DNA of 64,000 bases from Patiria miniata (lineage: Eukaryota > Echinodermata > Asteroidea > Valvatida > Asterinidae): positions 8,928,927 to 8,992,926 of the forward strand of contig NW_024037063.1 of the NCBI RefSeq assembly GCF_015706575.1, written 5' to 3'. The translations under genes and the position numbers were made by a program. Under the pieces are notes generated by a model. That model did no database searches and was not told where the DNA came from. It was given only the letters and a program-made list of their open reading frames with translations. Shown here piece by piece: positions 23,061 to 33,195 of the stretch (position 1 is its first letter; each line of letters opens with the position of its first letter).

Positions 23061-23240
23061 TTGATTTCGGTTGACATCATTTCCAAGTCAAATCAACAAA
23101 ACATGGGTCCAGGATAGGCCATGAGAGTCTATCAGAGTTTTGATAAAATGAGGTAGTAACGCAGATGCAAAATAACTGGTGCTTCTTGTGCCAATATCGT
23201 GATCACATTCTGTCAGCCTTGGGTTTACGGTTGTACTTAC

Positions 23241-23318
23241 AGTTTTGCAGATCCCATCACTAATACGTGCAAAAGTAAGCAGGAATCCAATCACAAAATA
23301 AGTAATGGTGAACTCCAT
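23241..23318 (-). CDS. Signal-peptide-like start with splice donor; weak exon or LINE 5' candidate
   Basis: From ATG at 23318 the frame reads MEFTITYFVIGFLLTFARIS and then DGICKT, a short N-region and hydrophobic core like a signal peptide. A GTAAGT donor follows directly at 23240. The frame stays open without splicing to 23088. It lies about 200 bp upstream of the LINE PHD finger on the same strand, so it may simply be the 5' region of that LINE. I cannot decide between the two. Confidence 0.25.
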
Positions 23319-23329
23319 GGTGGTTTAAT

Positions 23330-24700
23330 CCAAGTCAAAAAGCTGCAGAAGAGGCAATAGGAAGTCGATTGCGATCTATAGATTGCACAGTGTTTTTTTT
23401 TATAAAATGGCCGACTTCAAGATTCAATTACACAGTTGACTAAAATTGACGAAATGTGACAAAAATTCACACAAACGACGAACAATAAACCCATATGCAG
23501 ATCCTTGAAAACATCAAAAGCGATAAAAATGGGTTAAAAGACCAGGAGGCCAAAGGAAATGCGAAAAATCAAAGATTAAAAAGCTCTATATCCTCTAAGA
23601 TCAGTAAATGTTGTAATTATCATTACAATCATCGATATTGCACCGGGGAAGAAAGTATGAGTGAGGAAGAACAGACAAAAAAGAGCGCCATCTAGCGGCA
23701 CATCAAACAGAGCTTTTTTTTTTATTTTAAGACCATGCGTCCAAATTTTACCCAATCGCCTTTTTTATCCTTTGAATAACCCAAAGATAACTCCGAAGGT
23801 TGCAAAATCATGACGACATCAGACCGGAAGTTACTGTTGGAAGATTTGAAAACGATATTATTTTTTTATTCAGTTCTTTCATTTCATTCCTGTTTTATGA
23901 CTATGTTCGTAGCTCAAATAGTGCTATCCGTTATAATGTTAACCTTGGGATCCCTAATGATGTGACGTCATCACACCTTAAGTTAGTCCTAAAAAAGTAG
24001 TTCTGCTTCCGGTTTCCCTACTTACCCTATTCTGACAGCACCTACCCTATTTTTATGCGAAAAATGAGGAAAAAATACCCAAAACCATATATTTCATCAA
24101 GTTTTACCCTCGAGTAACACATATGACTGTACACAAAACAATTAGCCAAAAGAAATTCCCTACCTACCTACACTATTTCAGAATGCAATGTATTTGGAAG
24201 CAAAACCTTTCGGCCTAAGGTGTTATTAATACAAACATTTATATTTCCCATATTTTCACACGTTATTTTAACTTCATAATAACATGTATCTTCTCGGAAC
24301 TTTTCTTCTCGGGTCAGTTTTCACTTCCCCTATTTTGACTGATGACGTCATCAAACCAGAAATAACCTGTACGTGTACATAATACGCATTTAGGAAGTCA
24401 ATTCTATTTCCACTACAAGGTGGCTTTGGTGGGTGGGGTAACTTGTCAACACATAAACCGCCTGCAGACCAATTAGCATATTTTCTGTGTTTTTTCCGCA
24501 CGTTATCAGTCAGCACATGTTTAGTTCTTTTCTATGTTTTCACTCTTCTGCTAATGATGGTAAGGAATTTTTATGCGTTGTCAGCCGTTTTTGTAATAAT
24601 CAAAGTAGGTAGATATCAAGCTTTTGTTTTGTTTTGTTTCGAAATCAATGCCTTATTGATCATTGTATTAGTTTTGTTCTTCAAGAAGTTCCAATAGAAT
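23330..24700. other. Unassigned flank left of the Polinton
   Basis: No recognised domain. Bases 24320-24390 (CCCTATTTTGACTGATGACG, CAGAAATAACCTGTACGTGTAC) resemble 42160-42230, so both are copies of one dispersed repeat. A hydrophobic 84-codon plus frame (24443-24697) may encode membrane segments but has no family support. I could not find a terminal inverted repeat of the Polinton here. Confidence 0.45.
23685..23699 (-). promoter_or_regulatory. CTCF-like motif
   Basis: GCGCCATCTAGCGGC is the reverse complement of GCCGCTAGATGGCGC, which fits the core CTCF consensus CCRCNAGRKGGCRC. A single match by eye, and chance is possible. Occupancy is unknown. Confidence 0.35.
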
Positions 24701-24759
24701 TTGCACGTTCTCCTCATCCGTTTTTTTTTTCGTGTCGGATGGTGCAGATGGTTTAATCC

Positions 24760-27700
24760 TTGAGAGTCGTTTTAAATCAAAGTCAAATAAAACAGGTTTT
24801 AAAAGAAGACATCGACCAGCTATTTAAAAAGGATGAAAGGTATACGAATCAAGGATTGGGTTGGGTTTTAAAAAAGATAATGGCGTTGTATATCAACATC
24901 AGCAGGTTTAACCCCGTGAGGGGTAGTTCTTACATAGACCTACCCCCGCATATTAAAAGAAAACAGGCGATGATAAACATCAAAAACAAAGACGACGAGT
25001 GTTTGAGATGGTGTTTGAAAGCTGCTCTTGGGTTGTATACGGATAAAGTAAAAAATAACATAAAAAACGATCCCAAATATAAACCTCGCGAAGAGAGACC
25101 TAGTATTTACACCAAAGACGACGGACTCAAATTTAAAGGCGTAGACTTTCCAACACCGATCGACCAGATACCAAAGATAGAAAGACAAAATAATTCAACG
25201 ATAAACGTATACGGTTATGAGGGGGAAATATATCCGTTATACGTGTCTAAAAACTACAAAGCAGAGTCACGACATATCGATCTGTTTTTGTTTTCTGAGG
25301 GCGACAAGCATCACTACTGCTGGATAAATAATTTTTCGAGATTGATTTACAACGTAACAAAACTTAAAAGTAAGAAATATTTTTGTCGAAGGTGCCTGTG
25401 TCATTATAGAACGCAAGTAAAATTAGATAGACACATGACCGATTGTAACGGTATAGATACACATCCGTCAAAGATTGTATTTCCTACCGCTAAGCGAAAA
25501 TATGTAAATAACGAGTGGATAGTCGACGAAAACGATGTGCCAATATTAGAATTTAAAAACGATTGAATCGATATTAGAAAAAAACTCGGACGATAAAAAG
25601 GACAACACGCAAAAGACAAACATTCACAAAGCTAGCGGTTACTCGTTGGTAGTAGTTAGATGCGACGGCACCAATGCGTATCAAGAGACTTATAGAGGTA
25701 AAGATGCCGCATCAAAGTTTGTAAATAAAATGTTAAAAATACAAAGCGACATAAATTGCATATTTAAAAAACCTCAACCCATGAAATTTAACGAGCGAGC
25801 TAAAGAACATCATGATAAAACAAACACGTGTTGGATTTGCGAGAAACCAATTTATCCCAATTACTCGAGCAACTGTCAGTGCCAGCAACCCAAAAAACCA
25901 AAAACAGAAAAACAAATAAAAGAACATCAGTACGAAAACAAAAATGGATTTACCGAGTCTAAATGCCTCGAATGCAAAAAGAAGATCAACAAATTTAGAA
26001 AGGTGAGAGATCACTGCCACGTCACAGGTAGATATAGAGGTGCCGCGCACGCCTACTGCAATCTAAAATTACAAGTTAAACCAGGGTTTACCCCCATACC
26101 GGTCGTCTTTCACAATCTGCAAAATTACGACGCTCACTTGATCATGCAGAGTATTTCAGAGTACGATGACGAAAAGAAAATACAAGTTATCGCTAGAAAT
26201 TCGGAAAAGTATATTTCGTTTTCGATCGGAAATATGCGATTTATAGACTCGTTTAATTTTATGGCGTCTTCGTTGGATAGATTATCTAAAGCTTGTCCGA
26301 GAGAGTCGTTTAAACTACTCAGAGAACATTTTAATCGTCAAAATATCGACTCGTTGTTACAAAAAGGAGTTTATCCGTATGAATACATGGACTCGTTTGA
26401 CAGATTTCAAGAGACCAGCCTACCCCCATCGAACAATTTTAAAGCAGCCTAAAAGACGAAAATATATCGCGAGAGGACTACGACAGAGCTAAACTGACGT
26501 GGAACGAGTTTAAAGTTAAAAACATGGGGGAATATCACGATTTGTACGTCACTACCGATACGTTATTACTGGCATGCGTATTTGAAAACTTTAGGAAAAC
26601 GTGTATTACAAACTACGCGTTAGATCCGGCTAATTACTATACAGCACCAGGATTGTCGTGGGATGCCTTGTTAAAACACTCGGAAGTTAAACTCGAACTA
26701 TTGCAAGACGTAGACAAACATTTATTTTTTGAAAAGGCAAAAAGAGGTGGTATCTCGAGCGTGGGTGGTATGAGATACCACAAAGCCAATAACAAATACC
26801 TACCCGACCATAATCCAAACGAGCCGTCGAGTTACATCACCTACCTCGATGCAAACAATCTGTACGGCTGGGCCATGAGTCAATACCTGCCGTACAAAGA
26901 CTTTAAATGGGCGTCTACAAAAACGTTTACTGAGTCCAAGATATTATCTCTCAGGAAAACGTCAAACACCGGTTACTGCTTTGAAGTAGACCTCGATTAC
27001 CCGGCCAATCCACGACCTGCACAACGATTATCCCCTAGCGCCAGAAAATATCGTCATACCAAAAGAATGGATGTCTGATTATCAAAACGAGTTATTGGAT
27101 ATCGAACCTAGTAGCAACGTGCAAAAATTAACGTGTACCCTTAATCCTAAACAAAAATATGTTTTGCACTACGTCACGTTGCAGTTGTATCTCAAACTCG
27201 GCTTGAAACTTAAAAAGGTGCATCGAGTGCTGCAATTTAAACAAGCGCCTTGGATGGTATCTTACATAGACAAAAACACGCAACTCCGAACAAAAGCGAC
27301 CTCTGATTTTGAGAAAGACTTTTTTAAACTGATGAATAACAGCGTGTTTGGTAAGACGATGGAAAACGTCAGAAACCGGATCGACGGTTACCTACTCAGA
27401 GACAGTAACGATGACGATCGAGATAAATACGAAAAAAATATACAGAAACCGAGCTACAAACGACGACGTCATTTTCAGAATGCAAATTGTCATTTGTCGA
27501 AATGTACAAGACTAAAACCGTGTTAAACAAACCGATCTATTGCGGAGTGAGTATCTTGTATCTCTCAAAGACGCTGATGTACGATTTTTATTACAACCAT
27601 TTGAAAGACAAGTACAAAGATAAAATCAGGTTGATGTACACAGATACAGACAGTTTGGTACTCGTAGTGCACACTGACGACGTATACAAAGATATGCAGC

Positions 27701-28134
27701 AAAACGGGCAACAATACGACCTTTCGAATTATCCGACGGATCATCCTTTGTACGATCCAACCAATAAGAAAGTGATCGGTAAATTTAAAGACGAGTTTGG
27801 AGGTAAAATAATCAAAGAAGTTGTTTGTATAAGACCTAAAATGTACTCCATTTTAACCGCTGACATCAACCTGAAAAAAAACCAAGGGTGTCACAAAATC
27901 GGTCACCTCTAAGAAATTAAAACACCGACACTGTTACGACCGCATCTTAAACAAGAAATCTCAATACGAAACCATGACTCACATTAGGTCGGAAAATCAT
28001 ATCCTTTACACCGTATCTCAAAATAAACTATCGTTGAGTCCGTTGGACACAAAGAGGTACATTTTACCGGACGGTATAAACTCGCTGGCTTTTGGTCACT
28101 ACGGCGGTAATTGCGTGTCCTCGGGTACGACTTG
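24760..28134 (+). pseudogene. PolB: Polinton protein-primed DNA polymerase B (broken)
   Basis: Replicates the element by protein priming. Motifs in order: a zinc-finger-like CRRCLCHYRTQVKLDRHMTD region near 25.4 kb; an endonuclease-VII-like HNH region with CLECKK and VRDHCHVTGRYRGAAHAYCN near 26.0 kb; an exonuclease motif VVFHNLQNYDAHLI; polymerase motif A DANNLYGWAM near 26.85 kb; motif B KLMNNSVFGK near 27.33 kb; and motif C YTDTDS near 27.64 kb. The C-terminal end is near 28134, overlapping tail-to-tail with the integrase gene. The length and order fit the Polinton family. It is broken, with about four or five breaks. The identity is secure. Confidence 0.92.
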
Positions 28135-29100
28135 AAGCTCTTGTGTCACAAAACTCCTTTTTGGGCCGTTTTGAAGGTAATAAAGAGTAGGACCCGTCGT
28201 GACTTTTTTACCTTCAATCATTTTAAATTGACTCGTTCTTTTTTTCACGTTGAAGATGTCTACGCTCCAAATGGGATCCGTGGCTCTTCTCGAGGTTCCA
28301 CCCTCTTGCTCGCCCGGGTAATATAAATATCTAACCATGGCGTCTTGCGGTAATTGTTGCTCTTTTGTTTTAACGGGGTTAGCCGGCGATTGCCGGACCT
28401 GTTCTAGTTTAACCGCCTCTGACGGTGCTTTAGCTATTAATCTTGTCGTTTCGTCATTTATTGCCTTGATCACGCTGGGTAATCGCTCGACCCATTGCGT
28501 GTTCCTACTCTCGGGATTTAACATTTCTTGAGCGTACTGATGACCAAACAGTCTCTCGGCTAGCGTTCGATTAAATCTTTCTACGATACCCTGCGATCGG
28601 TGGTTTCCTGGTTCGCCTACGATAATCTCGACGTTTTTTGAGGCCATCCATTTTTTAAAAGCACCTTTAAATTCGGTACCGGCGTCTACTCTCAACGTTT
28701 TAGGGTAACTCAAAGGCGATCTCGCGTAAATCTTGACGATAGCATCTTGGGTGGAATCTGCCGTTTTAGAAACCAAAGGTTCTGCTTCGTGGTATCGACT
28801 CGCAACGTCGACAACCGTCAAAGCGTATTTATAAGTCTTGCGTTTTACTTTATCCAAGGGTAGGTATAGCACATCCATTTGGTGAAAGTCGTTTGGTGTT
28901 TCAAACTCTCGCGAAGTACTCGTAGGCCTGGGTACATACGCAGGACCCGGTAGATAAATTTGCCATATCGCTTGTTTTTTAAGCCAATCTCTGATTACCT
29001 TTTTATCGATTTTTGTTTTATCGTGTAAATGGTTGACGGCGCTTTCACCTCTCCAATAACTGCTCGGGCTATAATACAGTTTTTGAAGTTTATCCATCAT
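28099..29100 (-). CDS. INT: Polinton integrase (rve family, looks whole)
   Basis: A 333-residue DDE integrase that would insert the element into host DNA. The catalytic triad is visible: D76 in FHQMDVLY, D139 in LRVDAGTEF and E174 in GIVERFN, with D-E spacing typical of retroviral-type integrases (35 residues). A C-terminal region after about residue 240 (AMVRYLYYPG, DPIWSVDIFNV) resembles the chromodomain-like or SH3-like tail seen in Polinton integrases. It starts at ATG 29100 in a short AT-rich divergent spacer facing the plus-strand gene at 29142, so a shared bidirectional promoter is plausible. No break seen. Confidence 0.93.
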   Translation of the reverse strand: MMDKLQKLYYSPSSYWRGESAVNHLHDKTKIDKKVIRDWLKKQAIWQIYLPGPAYVPRPTSTSREFETPNDFHQMDVLYLPLDKVKRKTYKYALTVVDVASRYHEAEPLVSKTADSTQDAIVKIYARSPLSYPKTLRVDAGTEFKGAFKKWMASKNVEIIVGEPGNHRSQGIVERFNRTLAERLFGHQYAQEMLNPESRNTQWVERLPSVIKAINDETTRLIAKAPSEAVKLEQVRQSPANPVKTKEQQLPQDAMVRYLYYPGEQEGGTSRRATDPIWSVDIFNVKKRTSQFKMIEGKKVTTGPTLYYLQNGPKRSFVTQELQVVPEDTQLPP

Positions 29101-29141
29101 TTACTATAATAATAATTTAAAAGGCTTTATACATTAAATAG

Positions 29142-29558
29142 ATGGCGTCAGCTGTTGTAATAATGGTTGGAGGTGCGATCATAAGCGCCTTAGCTTTTTC
29201 GGGTTCAAACTTTTTATTTTCAAGTCTAAGGGATGATGGCAGCGAAGAGCGTAAGAGACACGACTTAGCGACAGAACAACTCTCAGCCGCCAGAGATCAG
29301 TGGCAACGAGAACGAACGAAACGACTCGATTTTCTCAATGAACGTATCAGAAAACAAAATGCCTCTTAAGAAACATTTTCCAACGTAGACCAAGCGTTGC
29401 GTTACTACAACGAAATGACCGGAGAAAACGTCGAGTTACCCCGCGAACCCAAACTCGTAGATTTTTACGAGCTTAGCGACCAACAAGTAGAAAAAGAACT
29501 GGCGTTTATCGCGGGAGGAACGCTATTGGTGGGCTTCTTGGCTTACAGATACCTTTAA
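29142..29558 (+). pseudogene. Polinton small membrane/coiled-coil protein (broken)
   Basis: The N-terminus MASAVVIMVGGAIISALAFS is a membrane segment, followed by a charged, helical region (QLSAARDQWQRERTKRLDFL) that suggests a coiled coil. Near the 3' end there is a second hydrophobic segment (AFIAGGTLLVGFLAYRYL). It lies between integrase and capsid genes, where Polintons and adintoviruses often carry small structural or membrane proteins. About one break. Function not known. Confidence 0.6.
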
Positions 29559-29580
29559 ATTTAAAACTCGTATAAATAAA

Positions 29581-30848
29581 ATGAATGCGTATGGAAAAAA
29601 GCTCAATCCCAGCAGGCTATTAAAAATACCCAGATCTATCAAGGGTGAGAGAAAAGAGGTGGTCATTACCCACAATCCTAGTAGTATATCGGCGGGGCAA
29701 ACGCTGAGGGTCAAGTTTCCTCAATTGGGTGTAGACGACGTGATAGTACCCGGCACTTGTAAACTAGCTTTCAATTTAGAACTCGAAGGTGGAAGTGACA
29801 ACAATAGAACCATTTTTAGCAATTTGGCCAGAAATTTAGTTAGCGAAATCAGCGTCAGACTTCAAGGTCACGAAATTATAAGTTATCGTCACGCCGACGT
29901 GTATCACAACTTTAAAGACAATTGGATCAACAGCTCGTTGACTCGAAACATGGCGTTCTCGGGCATAGAAAAAGAAAACGTGTCTAAACTAAGAACGGGG
30001 GCTCAAGATGCTAACGCGGGCGCCAACAACGGTAAGGATCAAGCTATCACGGATGCCTATGGTAACATATATTGTATTCCCCTAGACATTGACATACTGA
30101 CTTCGCATCACCCTTTTTACGCCAGCGGTTTAAACCAACCTCTGACGTACGAGATAAAGTTTAACGATCACGAAAAAGTAGTCAACAGTTCAGATACGGC
30201 GGCGATGTATTCTATCTCAGACTTGTCTCTTGAATACGAAGTGGTGACCAACAGAGACCTAGCTATCACCATCAGGAATAAACACAAGGGGTTAATGCAA
30301 TATCTGTTTGATAAAATCCACTCGCTAGAAGTTAGATCCGTCAACAAATCGGACACGCTTTGGAACGTCAGCGTCAATCAACCCATCAGGAGTCTCAAGG
30401 GTATTTGTTTTTGTTTAAAGATCCCGCGGTCAAAAATCCGCAGCGATTTTACAATCCAAAAATAACCAAAACATCGGTGACCGTAGAAGGTAAACCCAAT
30501 CAACTCTACAGTCAAGGCATGTTTCAGTATCAACACTGGAACGAAATTAACAAGTTCTTTGGAGACAGCAATACCGAAAGCGGGCGCGGAGTAGCTAAAG
30601 ACTTAAATTTGACGGGTTTTGACCTCGGAGACTATCTAAAAGACAAGTACGGTCTGTGGCTCGATTTTAGAAGTAACGACGACAATTCCGCTCACGGATC
30701 CGGTTGGAAACTCGGAGACGGAGGAGGCATCAACATTCAATTTAACAGAGAAGCCGAAAGTCAAGGTGACCTCACGATGTACGTACTTTTAGTCATGGAT
30801 GCTCAATTGAACTTGGAAGACGGACATTTTAAATCTCTGTTAAGTTAA
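29581..30848 (+). pseudogene. MCP: Polinton major capsid protein (broken)
   Basis: The start MNAYGKKLNPSRLLKIPRSI leads into a beta-rich protein with SISAGQTLRVKFPQL, FNLELEGGSD, IISYRHADVYHNF and DILTSHHPFYASG. Further on are the downstream strands IRSLKGI, QYQHWNEINKFFGDS, GYWLDFRS-like residues (GLWLDFRSNDD) and a C-terminal MYVLLVMDAQLNLE. This matches my memory of Polinton/adintovirus hexon-like (double jelly-roll) capsid proteins. It is followed two bases later by the ATPase, a capsid-ATPase order common in the group. About one break. Confidence 0.85.
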
Positions 30849-30849
30849 A

Positions 30850-31455
30850 ATGACACAACCGCATTGCGCTTTAATCGTCGGCAAAACAAATTCGGGTAAA
30901 ACCAAATGGATTTTGGATCTGTTAGAGTCAGACTATAAAAATACATTTGAAGCGATAGTCATCATTTGCCCTACCGTTTTTAAAAATAAAACGTACATCG
31001 AAAGAAAGTGGGTTCACGCAGACCACGAGGTATATCTTTGCGATCCGGAATTGTACAAGATGACGCTCGACGAAGCGATCGCTTTTTTACAGGAAAGAAT
31101 TCAAAGGTCTTCCCACGTTGTTTATCGTGGACGATTGCTCTTCGGATCAAGAGATTAAATATCGTAAAAAGACGTGCGCGCTAAGCAAGATGGCGTTTAG
31201 CGGAAGACACGTAAATCACAGCTGTTGGTTACTGACCCAAAAATACAACAGCGTTTTAAAAGATTGTAGAGAAAACACGGCTGGTTGGCGTTATTTTACT
31301 GCAAAGATAAAACATTGTTTGATCAAGCGTTAGACGAAAATGACGTCGTACCCATTGAAGAACGAGATTATATAAAACGACGTTTGAGAGATGTGAAATA
31401 TAGTAAATTGGTCGTATACACCGAACCTCCAGTTAGTTACGAGCTACTTGAGTAG
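30850..31455 (+). pseudogene. ATP: Polinton DNA-packaging ATPase (broken)
   Basis: The N-terminus MTQPHCALIVGKTNSGKTKW carries a Walker A motif (GKTNSGKT). A Walker B-like FIVDDC lies near 31.12 kb, followed by the sensor-like region SKMAFSGRHVNHSCWLLTQK. This is the A32/FtsK-HerA type packaging ATPase of Polintons and related viruses. It begins immediately after the capsid gene, so the two were likely expressed together. About one or two breaks. Confidence 0.88.
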
Positions 31456-31469
31456 GTTAATAACCTAAC

Positions 31470-31600
31470 TACTGAGGTCTTTACAACTTACTACTGAGTT
31501 GTTTACAACTAACTACTGAGGTCTTTACAACTAACTACCGAGGTCTTTACAACTAACTACTGAGTTGTTTACAACTAACTACTCAGCTGATTACAGCTAT
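31470..31600. repeat. About 30-bp tandem repeat after the ATPase gene
   Basis: Five imperfect units of TTTACAACTAACTACTGAG(G/T)T(C/T)(T/G) type. Alternate units vary between GGTC and TTG at the unit boundary, so the array has a two-variant pattern. Non-coding, between the ATPase and a small membrane ORF. Confidence 0.8.
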
Positions 31601-31623
31601 CTTTATAACAAGCTTTATAGTAA

Positions 31624-31767
31624 ATGATAGCAATATTCGAGTATTTGCAGTTTTTGGCTATTATCGTCATATCGATTAATTTATCGTTTTACACCTACGA
31701 ATACCTTCGCTTTTGTAACAAAGTTGCAAAAGCTACAACAAAATTAAATTCGTTTCTAATTAAATAG
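31624..31767 (+). CDS. 47-residue single-pass membrane protein (Polinton, hypothetical)
   Basis: ATG at 31624 opens MIAIFEYLQFLAIIVISINL, a hydrophobic segment, followed by a Tyr-rich and then Lys-rich tail ending SFLIK. It is short, but the composition and position in the element support a small membrane protein. It ends just before the next plus-strand gene. Function unknown. Confidence 0.45.
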   Translation: MIAIFEYLQFLAIIVISINLSFYTYEYLRFCNKVAKATTKLNSFLIK

Positions 31768-31799
31768 AGGACCTAAAACTTACTTTAACGAACGAACAA

Positions 31800-32342
31800 G
31801 ATCCCAACGCAGAACATAAAGATCGTTTGTGCGGTGTCGTAGCAGTCGGAAACTCTAGAAAGTACTTGGGAAAGGAATATACCGTTAAACATATCGAAGC
31901 TCTTGACAGCAAAGAACTCGACAAATTATATCATCTGTACGAAACTGAATGTGGAAATGAAATTGTTCAAACTGTTGGTAAATACACTTTAAGTCTATTT
32001 TCGAGAGTGTTAGCTGTTATTACACCCGTACAAGTTTTAGGATATAACGTCACTATAGATTCTGAAGAAGAACTCACCAACGACTTGAGTTCCGATCCTA
32101 TTATAAGCGCGAGTATGGCTGGTATGTTGAGCGACGTTTGTTACAAGTACGGACCTTTAATATCACCCCTAGTTGCTACGATTATCACAACAAAATATTT
32201 GAAATTTAATAAACCTAATATAATAAATGGAAGATCAGAAAGCAGCGACAGCAACGCCTGCAGCTCAACCAGCAGAGACAGAGACGCCCCAACCGATAAA
32301 AACAACGTCATCACCGACGGTAACGAGAGTGACCAAGACTAA
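31800..32342 (+). CDS. Polinton conserved hypothetical membrane-associated protein
   Basis: The frame contains VVAVGNSRKYLGKEYTVKHI, then two hydrophobic stretches (LSLFSRVLAVITPVQVLGY and YGPLISPLVATIITTKYL) and a Ser/Asp-rich hydrophilic tail. The exact start is uncertain; the open frame begins upstream of the first near-cognate codon at 31827. The hydrophilic tail overlaps the start of the next gene at 32227 in another frame. I do not recognise a named family. Confidence 0.5.
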   Translation, partial: DPNAEHKDRLCGVVAVGNSRKYLGKEYTVKHIEALDSKELDKLYHLYETECGNEIVQTVGKYTLSLFSRVLAVITPVQVLGYNVTIDSEEELTNDLSSDPIISASMAGMLSDVCYKYGPLISPLVATIITTKYLKFNKPNIINGRSESSDSNACSSTSRDRDAPTDKNNVITDGNESDQD

Positions 32343-32636
32343 AAATCCTAAACGAATTCAGCAGGGTAAAGCTTTAGCCGAGCACAATAGACAGATGAAA
32401 TTAAAATTAGCAAAAATGAACGTAACATCGGACGAAGCTACGAGCTCACCAGACTACAACTCTTGGGTGATGTGGGGGGCTATATATCGTCTATAATAGG
32501 AGTGGGGTTGCTGGTACTCAAAAGTAAGGCAACTGCGCCGGTAGTACAGCCAGTGCCGGTAGTCACGCATCCCACTACATCCAGCGCCCCCAAAACGCTA
32601 GACATGGACATTTGTTATATTAAAAACGATGAGTAA
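32227..32636 (+). pseudogene. Polinton Ala/Pro/Thr-rich membrane protein (broken)
   Basis: ATG at 32227 opens MEDQKAATATPAAQPAETET, a low-complexity acidic/proline region. A basic helical stretch (KALAEHNRQMKLKLAKM) and then a hydrophobic segment follow near the 3' end. It ends overlapping the ATG of the next gene at 32629, an ATGAGTAA-type overlap that suggests coordinated expression. About one break. Function unknown. Confidence 0.5.
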
Positions 32637-33072
32637 CTTTGACACCAACGGAATAGCTAATACGATTTATCACGGAGCCGTCATATCGGGTATTTCGATG
32701 GGATACGCCATGGTAGGAACTAAACTACTCAAAATGAAAGCGCCGGATTTAAGCAAACTAAGCGTAGAAGATGCGGGTAAATTGACGGGTATTATAAGTG
32801 CCCCACCCGCGCCATCACCTGCACCAACACCAACACCAACACCAAAAGGTGGTATCAAAGAGTGGATTTCAAAACAACTCGCTAATTTTGCATCTGCTCT
32901 TCAAAAACTCGGAGTGAGCGCGTTGGGTGCTTTGCCGGGTATCATAGGCAGCGTACTCAATTGGATATTTAACGCGCTGAGTAAGTCTGTATCGTGGTTG
33001 GCCGAACACGTGTGGGCTTTGTTTTTGGGTGTGGGAGCCTTGGTGTTTGCGTACCTGCAAAAACGATGGTAG
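32629..33072 (+). CDS. Polinton 147-residue minor virion/membrane protein (looks whole)
   Basis: Starts MSNFDTNGIANTIYHGAVIS with a hydrophobic N-terminal region, a central PAPSPAPTPTPTPKGG linker and an amphipathic to hydrophobic C-terminal half (LGALPGIIGSVLNWIF and LAEHVWALFLGVGALVFAYL). The layout resembles small membrane-active minor capsid proteins of Polintons and adenovirus-like elements, but I cannot assign it firmly. Converges on the minus-strand block starting at 33196 across a hairpin. Confidence 0.5.
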   Translation: MSNFDTNGIANTIYHGAVISGISMGYAMVGTKLLKMKAPDLSKLSVEDAGKLTGIISAPPAPSPAPTPTPTPKGGIKEWISKQLANFASALQKLGVSALGALPGIIGSVLNWIFNALSKSVSWLAEHVWALFLGVGALVFAYLQKRW

Positions 33073-33110
33073 TTATAGTTGTAATCAAGTTTAAAAACAA
33101 AACAACAACA

Positions 33111-33155
33111 AAAAAATAAGCCTTACCAGCACAAAGTTGGTAAGGCTTATTTTTT
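33111..33155. terminator. Strong hairpin between convergent Polinton genes
   Basis: Perfect 18-bp inverted arms, AAAAAATAAGCCTTACCA (33111-33128) and its complement TGGTAAGGCTTATTTTTT (33138-33155), enclose a 9-base loop. It sits between the end of a plus-strand gene (33072) and of a minus-strand gene (33196), so it would act on both transcripts. AATAAG/TTATT next to the arms could also supply A-rich processing signals. Function is inferred. Confidence 0.7.
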
Positions 33156-33195
33156 TGTGAGATTAGAGTGTGACTTATCGCGTTGCCTCGTAAGC

